Positions 59,926-64,000 of a stretch of 64,000 nucleotides of DNA are shown here, piece after piece. Each line of letters opens with the position of its first letter. The stretch's first letter is position 1. The stretch is from JANQOZ01 sp045106555 (GTDB lineage Bacteria > Pseudomonadota > Gammaproteobacteria > Xanthomonadales > SZUA-38): the NCBI GenBank assembly GCA_045106555.1, contig JBGCET010000010.1, forward strand, positions 1 to 64,000, in the 5' to 3' direction. The translations under genes were made by a program, and so were the position numbers. The notes under the pieces are model-generated. The model ran no database searches. It was not told where the DNA came from and worked only from the letters and a program-made list of their open reading frames with translations.

Positions 59926-60871
59926 GAAAATGTCCGTAACCCTGGGCAATGCTGAGTGCTCCCTGCCCCTTCCATTTGAGCACCGGCTCAGACTCAATGG
60001 TTCCGATGACGCTGAATGGCTGGCGTGCCTGCTGCATGAGTTCGGCAATCATATCGTGGCATTTGGGGCGGTAAGTAAAACACAGTTCATAGTCATCTCC
60101 ACCGGCCAGCACCAGATTCAGTGAGTCTTGCGCCGGTAGCGCCTCCAGCGATGGGTGATAGGGTAATGCCGCCAGATCAACTTCCGCGCCGACACCAGAA
60201 TCTGAAAGGATATGGGGTAAATCTGCGGCCAGCCCGTCAGACAAATCGATACAGGCAGACGCCAGCGGCAACAGCGCGGCACCGGCAGCTACTCTGGGCT
60301 GCGGTCGATCCAGGCAGTTGCGTAACATCGGCGATGGGTCTTCGTTGTTTTTCAGGAGCTGCAGGGCCAACGCGGCACCGCCCAAGTGACCTGTAACAGC
60401 GAGTTTGTCGCCGGGCTTGGCACCATTTCGCGTCAGTGCCTGCCCTGGGGGTAACTCACCTATCAGTTGCACGGTCGCGGTGATGGGGCCGGGAGTGCGG
60501 GTGGTATCGCCGCCCACCAGTGATACCTGATGACGCTCCGCCAAGGTTCGCCAGCCTGCAGCAAATCCATCAACCCAATGCTCATCGGAAGTTGTCAGAG
60601 ACAATGCCAAGGTGGCCCAACGGGGCCTCGCGCCCATTGCGGCAAGGTCGCTCAGGTTGACCGCCAGACACTTATGGCCAATGGCCTGCGCTGCCGTGTC
60701 CTTGGGAAAGTGGACACCCTCTATGAGCGTATCAACACAGGTCACCAGATGATTGCCTTCGGTGGGGGCCAAAACAGCGGCATCGTCACCGATACCTGTA
60801 ATCACACCAGGGTCGGTGCCTGACAACGCCCTCAGATGCTCGACGATTTGAAATTCCGGCGATGGTTTCAT
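59918..60871 (-). CDS. thiL: Thiamine-monophosphate kinase
   Basis: Makes thiamine diphosphate from thiamine monophosphate and ATP. PurM-like fold with GIGDDAAVL, CVDTLIEGVHFP, AVNLSDLAAMGARPRWATLA and SLVGGDTTRTPGPITATVQL in the N-terminal half, CIDLSDGLAADLPHILSDSG in the C-terminal half. 317 residues, close to E. coli ThiL (325). Lies about 100 bases after nusB and overlaps pgpA. Confidence 0.95.
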   Translation of the reverse strand: MKPSPEFQIVEHLRALSGTDPGVITGIGDDAAVLAPTEGNHLVTCVDTLIEGVHFPKDTAAQAIGHKCLAVNLSDLAAMGARPRWATLALSLTTSDEHWVDGFAAGWRTLAERHQVSLVGGDTTRTPGPITATVQLIGELPPGQALTRNGAKPGDKLAVTGHLGGAALALQLLKNNEDPSPMLRNCLDRPQPRVAAGAALLPLASACIDLSDGLAADLPHILSDSGVGAEVDLAALPYHPSLEALPAQDSLNLVLAGGDDYELCFTYRPKCHDMIAELMQQARQPFSVIGTIESEPVLKWKGQGALSIAQGYGHFRG

Positions 60872-60973
60872 GGCTGGAGCCGACGCGGAATCAGACGGTG
60901 GATTGGGCCAACTTGCGGACGCGCATCAGGCGCCCCTGGATTTTCGTCGGGGACTTGGCTGAGCGGCGAACCA

Positions 60974-61405
60974 TCACGCCCCAGCGTTATGCTCATGGGA
61001 ACGCCAGGACTTTGCGCATTTGTCCAACACACCGTTGACGAAGCCGGGCGTTTGATCGCTGCCAAACTGGCGTGCCAGATCCACCGCTTCATTGATCACA
61101 ACCCGGAATGGCACCTCGATATGCTGCAGCAGCTCATGGGCGGCCAATCGCAGCACGCTCAGCTCCATGGCGTCCAGATTTTCCACCGGCCGACTCACGT
61201 GCTCAGCCAGTTTCAGGTCAATGTCTTTGACGTCTCGGATGGTGTTTCGAACCATTCGCCGAAAGGCATCCTCATCCACTTTGGACAGATCCTGCTCTTG
61301 GCTGAATTGCTCAAGAATTTCGCTGGCTGGAGCAGGATTAATTGCCCACTGATATAAGGCCTGCAGCGCTCGCCTGCGGGCCCGGGTCATCGCGGAATGA
61401 GCCAT
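60974..61405 (-). CDS. nusB: Transcription antitermination protein NusB
   Basis: RNA-binding helical protein that with S10 (NusE) binds boxA of rRNA operons. RRRALQALYQWAINPAPASE at the N-terminus, AMELSVLRLAAHELLQHIEV and the conserved VVINEAVDLARQFGSDQTPG followed by FVNGVLDK at the C-terminus. 143 residues. Follows ribH after 2 bases; ribH-nusB is a conserved pair. Confidence 0.96.
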   Translation of the reverse strand: MAHSAMTRARRRALQALYQWAINPAPASEILEQFSQEQDLSKVDEDAFRRMVRNTIRDVKDIDLKLAEHVSRPVENLDAMELSVLRLAAHELLQHIEVPFRVVINEAVDLARQFGSDQTPGFVNGVLDKCAKSWRSHEHNAGA

Positions 61406-61407
61406 CG

Positions 61408-61929
61408 TCAGGCGCCCTTCAAGTTGGCCAGCACGGCGGCCAACTGCAGAGCTGATCGGGCCGCTTCCCGGCCCTTGTTGTGATTGTCATCGCTACTACG
61501 GGCCTGGGCCTGCTCCAACGTGTCAGCCGTTAGCACTCCCAGCGTAACTGGCACGGACTGGTGGCGGGCTATGTCGGCCACCCCGTCAGCACAGGTTTGG
61601 CAGACATACTCGAAATGTGGGGTCTCGCCTCGGATCACGCAGCCCAGCGTTACCACCGCGCCACACTGAGGCAGCGCCTGCAGCACGCCATTAACCGCCT
61701 GGGGAATCTCAAAGGCGCCGGGTACACGCAGCAGGTGAATTCCACTGGACGGCACGCCTGCGTTGACAAGCTCATCAATCGCCCCGCCAATGAGGCTTTC
61801 CAAGATCTCTGCGTTGTAGCGGCTGGCAACAATCGCCACACAGGCCGGTGCGGGCGCAGTTTCAGCCACGTTCACCACCTGGGAGGACAGCGGGTGTGGC
61901 GCAACCGCCGCGACCGCATCAATTTTCAT
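61408..61929 (-). CDS. ribH: 6,7-dimethyl-8-ribityllumazine synthase
   Basis: Joins 5-amino-6-ribitylaminouracil with dihydroxybutanone phosphate to make lumazine. Motifs IVASRYNAEILESLI, LLRVPGAFEIPQAV, GCVIRGETPHFEYVC (His at the active site) and PVTLGVLTADTLEQAQAR. 173 residues, with a longer N-terminus than E. coli RibE (156). The start overlaps the ribBA stop by four bases. Confidence 0.95.
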   Translation of the reverse strand: MKIDAVAAVAPHPLSSQVVNVAETAPAPACVAIVASRYNAEILESLIGGAIDELVNAGVPSSGIHLLRVPGAFEIPQAVNGVLQALPQCGAVVTLGCVIRGETPHFEYVCQTCADGVADIARHQSVPVTLGVLTADTLEQAQARSSDDNHNKGREAARSALQLAAVLANLKGA

Positions 61930-63044
61930 GCCGATTCCTCGCTACGAGGTTGGGGTTCGACGTACTCAATCACCTCCAGACCAAACCCGGCCAGGCCATG
62001 AAATCGTTTGGGTGCACTGAGAACTCGCATTTTTCCAACCCCCAGCGCCACGAGAATTTGGGCGCCGATACCGTAGTAGCGAAGCTCATCGCTATTGCCT
62101 TCACCATCATCGTTCTGGGCACAATTTTCTGGGTCAACGCGCTCCAGAATCTGGTCCGGCGTTTCGTCATCGCCCAACACCACCAGCACGCCCGCCTCAG
62201 CTTCAGCAAGTTCCGCCAAAGCGACGCGAATTGGCAAACCCATTTCTGGCTCATCCACGCCCAAAACGTCGCCCAGGGTATTTCGAACGTGAACCCGCAC
62301 CAGGGTTGCGCGGTTCTGTTCCGGTTGACCTTTGACCAACGCCAGATGCACGCGCTGCTTTATTCGGTCGCGAAAGGCCACCAGCCTGAGTTCGCCGACA
62401 ACCGTGCTGACCTGGCGTTCACCCACCTGATGCACGCTTTGCTCGGTTTGCATCCGGTATTGGATCAGATCGGCAATCGTGCCAATTTTCAGCCCCTCGG
62501 CTTTCGCAAATGCCTCCAGTTCGGGTCGTCGAGCCATTGACCCATCTTCCGACAGCAGTTCTACCAACACTCCCGCAGGCTCAAGACCTGCCAACAGCGC
62601 CAGATCCACGGCAGCTTCCGTGTGACCGGCCCGGGTCAACACGCCGCCGGGTTGGGCCATCAGTGGAAATACATGTCCAGGCTGAGTGAGATGTTCGGGT
62701 TGTGCGTCAGGACGGACGGCCGTGCGGATGGTGTGGGCTCGGTCGTACGCTGAGATGCCGGTGGTGACGCCTTCTGCCGCTTCCACCGACACGGTGAAAT
62801 TGGTGGAATAACGGGCCTGGTTGGCATTGACCATCAGCGGCAGTCGTAGCTGTTCACAGCGCTCGCGGGTCAACGACAAGCAAATTAGGCCGCGAGCCTT
62901 GGATGCCATGTAGTTGATGTCTTCCGGCCGCGTCAGGGAAGCGGCCATAATCAGGTCACCTTCATTTTCCCGGTCTTCATCGTCCACCACCACAACCATG
63001 CGGCCCTGGCGGATTTCCTCCAGTAATTCTGGAATGGTATTCAT
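61926..63044 (-). CDS. ribBA: 3,4-dihydroxy-2-butanone-4-phosphate synthase with degenerate GTP cyclohydrolase II domain
   Basis: The N-terminal 200 residues form an active-looking DHBP synthase: VVVDDEDRENEGDLIMAAS, PGHVFPLMAQPGGVLTRAGH, TEAAVDLA. The C-terminal half (from about 205) has the GTP cyclohydrolase II fold but lacks the three zinc cysteines of the C-x10-C-x-C cluster and contains an Ala/Glu-rich stretch (VALAELAEAEAGVLVVLGDD). It should therefore make only DHBP, and a separate ribA should exist elsewhere in the genome. ATG 63044 (MNTIPELLEEIRQG) is chosen over 63068; it shares one base with the ribE stop. 372 residues. Confidence 0.9.
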   Translation of the reverse strand: MNTIPELLEEIRQGRMVVVVDDEDRENEGDLIMAASLTRPEDINYMASKARGLICLSLTRERCEQLRLPLMVNANQARYSTNFTVSVEAAEGVTTGISAYDRAHTIRTAVRPDAQPEHLTQPGHVFPLMAQPGGVLTRAGHTEAAVDLALLAGLEPAGVLVELLSEDGSMARRPELEAFAKAEGLKIGTIADLIQYRMQTEQSVHQVGERQVSTVVGELRLVAFRDRIKQRVHLALVKGQPEQNRATLVRVHVRNTLGDVLGVDEPEMGLPIRVALAELAEAEAGVLVVLGDDETPDQILERVDPENCAQNDDGEGNSDELRYYGIGAQILVALGVGKMRVLSAPKRFHGLAGFGLEVIEYVEPQPRSEESA

Positions 63045-63643
63045 TACTTGGGTTCCGTTTGGCGCCAACGCACCACGTAGCGGGCAAGGATATCAGCTTC
63101 AACGTTCACCGGGTCGCCGGCATTGAGATGACCTAGGGTGGTGTTGGCCAGAGTGTGAGGTATCAACGCCACGTCGAAGTGCTGATCGGTGACGCCATTA
63201 ACCGTCAGACTGACGCCGTCCACGGTGATTGAGCCTTTCTCGGCAACCAGTCGACCGAGGTCTTTGGGGATCTCGAACCACAGCCGCTCACAGTCACCCT
63301 CGGCCAGTCGTTTCACCATCCGACCACAGGCGTCCACGTGCCCCGTCACAATGTGACCACCCAGGCGATCGCTAGGCCGCATGGCCAGTTCCAGATTGAC
63401 CTCACTGTCAACGGCCAATCTTCCAAGGCTGGTTCGGTTCAGAGTTTCAGGCGACAGATCTGCACTGAAACGATGGTCGTCTAACTCCACCGCAGTCAAA
63501 CAGGCGCCGGAGACACAAATGCTGTCGCCCAAGGCCGTATCGGCCAGGGCAAGATCAGCGGTATTGAAAGTAAGACGGGTCAGCTCAGCACCTGGCTTGA
63601 TGTCGACAACCCGCCCCACGGCCTGGATTATTCCGGTGAACAT
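63044..63643 (-). CDS. ribE: Riboflavin synthase, alpha chain
   Basis: Dismutates two lumazines to riboflavin. Two lumazine-binding repeats: MFTGIIQAVGRVVDIKPGAE (first) and LGGHIVTGHVDACGRMVKRL (second), each with a Cys/Ser-rich loop (GDSICVSGACLTAVEL and GSITVDGVSLTVNGV). 199 residues. Overlaps ribD at the start by 16 bases and ribBA by one at the end. Gene order ribD-ribE-ribBA-ribH is typical. Confidence 0.96.
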   Translation of the reverse strand: MFTGIIQAVGRVVDIKPGAELTRLTFNTADLALADTALGDSICVSGACLTAVELDDHRFSADLSPETLNRTSLGRLAVDSEVNLELAMRPSDRLGGHIVTGHVDACGRMVKRLAEGDCERLWFEIPKDLGRLVAEKGSITVDGVSLTVNGVTDQHFDVALIPHTLANTTLGHLNAGDPVNVEADILARYVVRWRQTEPK

Positions 63644-64000
63644 GGCAGGTCCTCTGAGGTGTTTGAGGCGGAGCGATGATTGGCGTTGGCTGGCGCTGGA
63701 TCGGGCGTCAAAGGCTTGAGAATCAGACGCAAATCCGTCCCAACCTGCCTGACCTGCTCGAACGACAGGGCAATGCGATCAGCCATGGACTCCAAACCGG
63801 GCACCTCAAACAGCCCTTTGCTGGCACGTCCCATCACCGTTGGTGCCAGATAGACCAGCAGTTCGTCGACCAGGCCCGCGTCCAGCAGCGCCCCGCTGAG
63901 CACTGAACCACACTCTACATGCAATTCGTTAATGTCCATCTGCGCTAATTGTTGCAGGGTGATCGACAGATCAACGCGTCCGGCAAGGGGTGGAACTTCC
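63628..64000 (-). CDS. ribD: Riboflavin biosynthesis protein RibD, C-terminal reductase part (start beyond window)
   Basis: Only the last 124 residues or so are in the window; the frame is open to the window edge. They belong to the reductase domain (family of 5-amino-6-(5-phosphoribosylamino)uracil reductase): ELHVECGSVLSGALLDAGLV, DELLVYLAPTVMGRASKGLF. The deaminase domain is outside. The C-terminal tail is Pro/Ala/Asn-rich and overlaps ribE by 16 bases. First known gene of the riboflavin unit. Confidence 0.9.
   Translation of the reverse strand, partial: EVPPLAGRVDLSITLQQLAQMDINELHVECGSVLSGALLDAGLVDELLVYLAPTVMGRASKGLFEVPGLESMADRIALSFEQVRQVGTDLRLILKPLTPDPAPANANHRSASNTSEDLPCSPE

Overview
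The window looks like a chromosome segment of a gammaproteobacterium with a GC content in the high fifties. Gene order supports this. The blocks rsmI-rnpB-mraZ-dcw-ftsZ-lpxC-dciA-secA, rluD-pgeF-clpB, pilBCD-coaE, fmdB-aspS and ribD-ribE-ribBA-ribH-nusB-thiL-pgpA all follow the pseudomonad/oceanospirillad pattern. MurE has the DNPR motif of enzymes that add meso-diaminopimelate, so the cell wall is of the Gram-negative type. Genus cannot be fixed from the sequence. An AerR/PpaA-like B12 protein behind a perfect PpsR/CrtJ-type palindrome hints at a lineage with light-regulated or formerly phototrophic relatives, but this is inference.

Layout. 1-2.3 kb: end of a short-chain dehydrogenase, a queuosine-precursor-type transporter and hppD (tyrosine catabolism). 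2.7-9.5 kb (minus strand): aspS with an FmdB-like zinc ribbon protein, clpB, pgeF and rluD. 9.5-14.5 kb (plus): bamD, then a polyhydroxyalkanoate block (phasin, phaR, phaC, an SDR reductase). 14.5-18.2 kb (minus): sucC-sucD-nadE. 18.3-28.2 kb (plus): a type IV pilus block (pilS, pilR, two tandem pilins, pilB, pilC, pilD, TfpZ-like) running into coaE. 28.4-33.5 kb (plus): DEAD-box helicase, B12-binding regulator, a secreted DNRLRE-type protein and a membrane-anchored coiled-coil/HhH protein. 33.5-38.8 kb: secA, an M23 peptidase, dciA and lpxC. 39.1-54.5 kb (minus): a complete dcw cell wall and division cluster from mraZ to ftsZ. 55-59.4 kb: rnpB, rsmI, lpoA, a frameshifted yraN and a dolP-like BON lipoprotein. 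59.4-64 kb (minus): riboflavin operon with nusB, thiL and pgpA; ribD is cut by the window end.

The most unusual feature is a family of five intergenic hairpin elements, at about 2.42, 2.62, 10.41, 54.74 and 54.90 kb. Each has a nearly invariant loop of about 23 bases (core AAGCGGACCGCAGGGAGCCA) closed by GGA/TCC. The stems are 21-32 bp and differ from copy to copy, yet the two arms of each copy match. This loop-conserved, stem-covarying design is unlike REP, CRISPR or attC elements and is the best candidate here for an undescribed system. Other points of note are the PpsR-type box, a consensus CRP site next to a sigma-54 promoter before the major pilin, apparent attenuators before aspS and between mraZ and rsmH, a (GC)n frameshift in yraN, a 41-residue membrane protein with a strong Shine-Dalgarno, and back-to-back start codons of the M23 peptidase and dciA.
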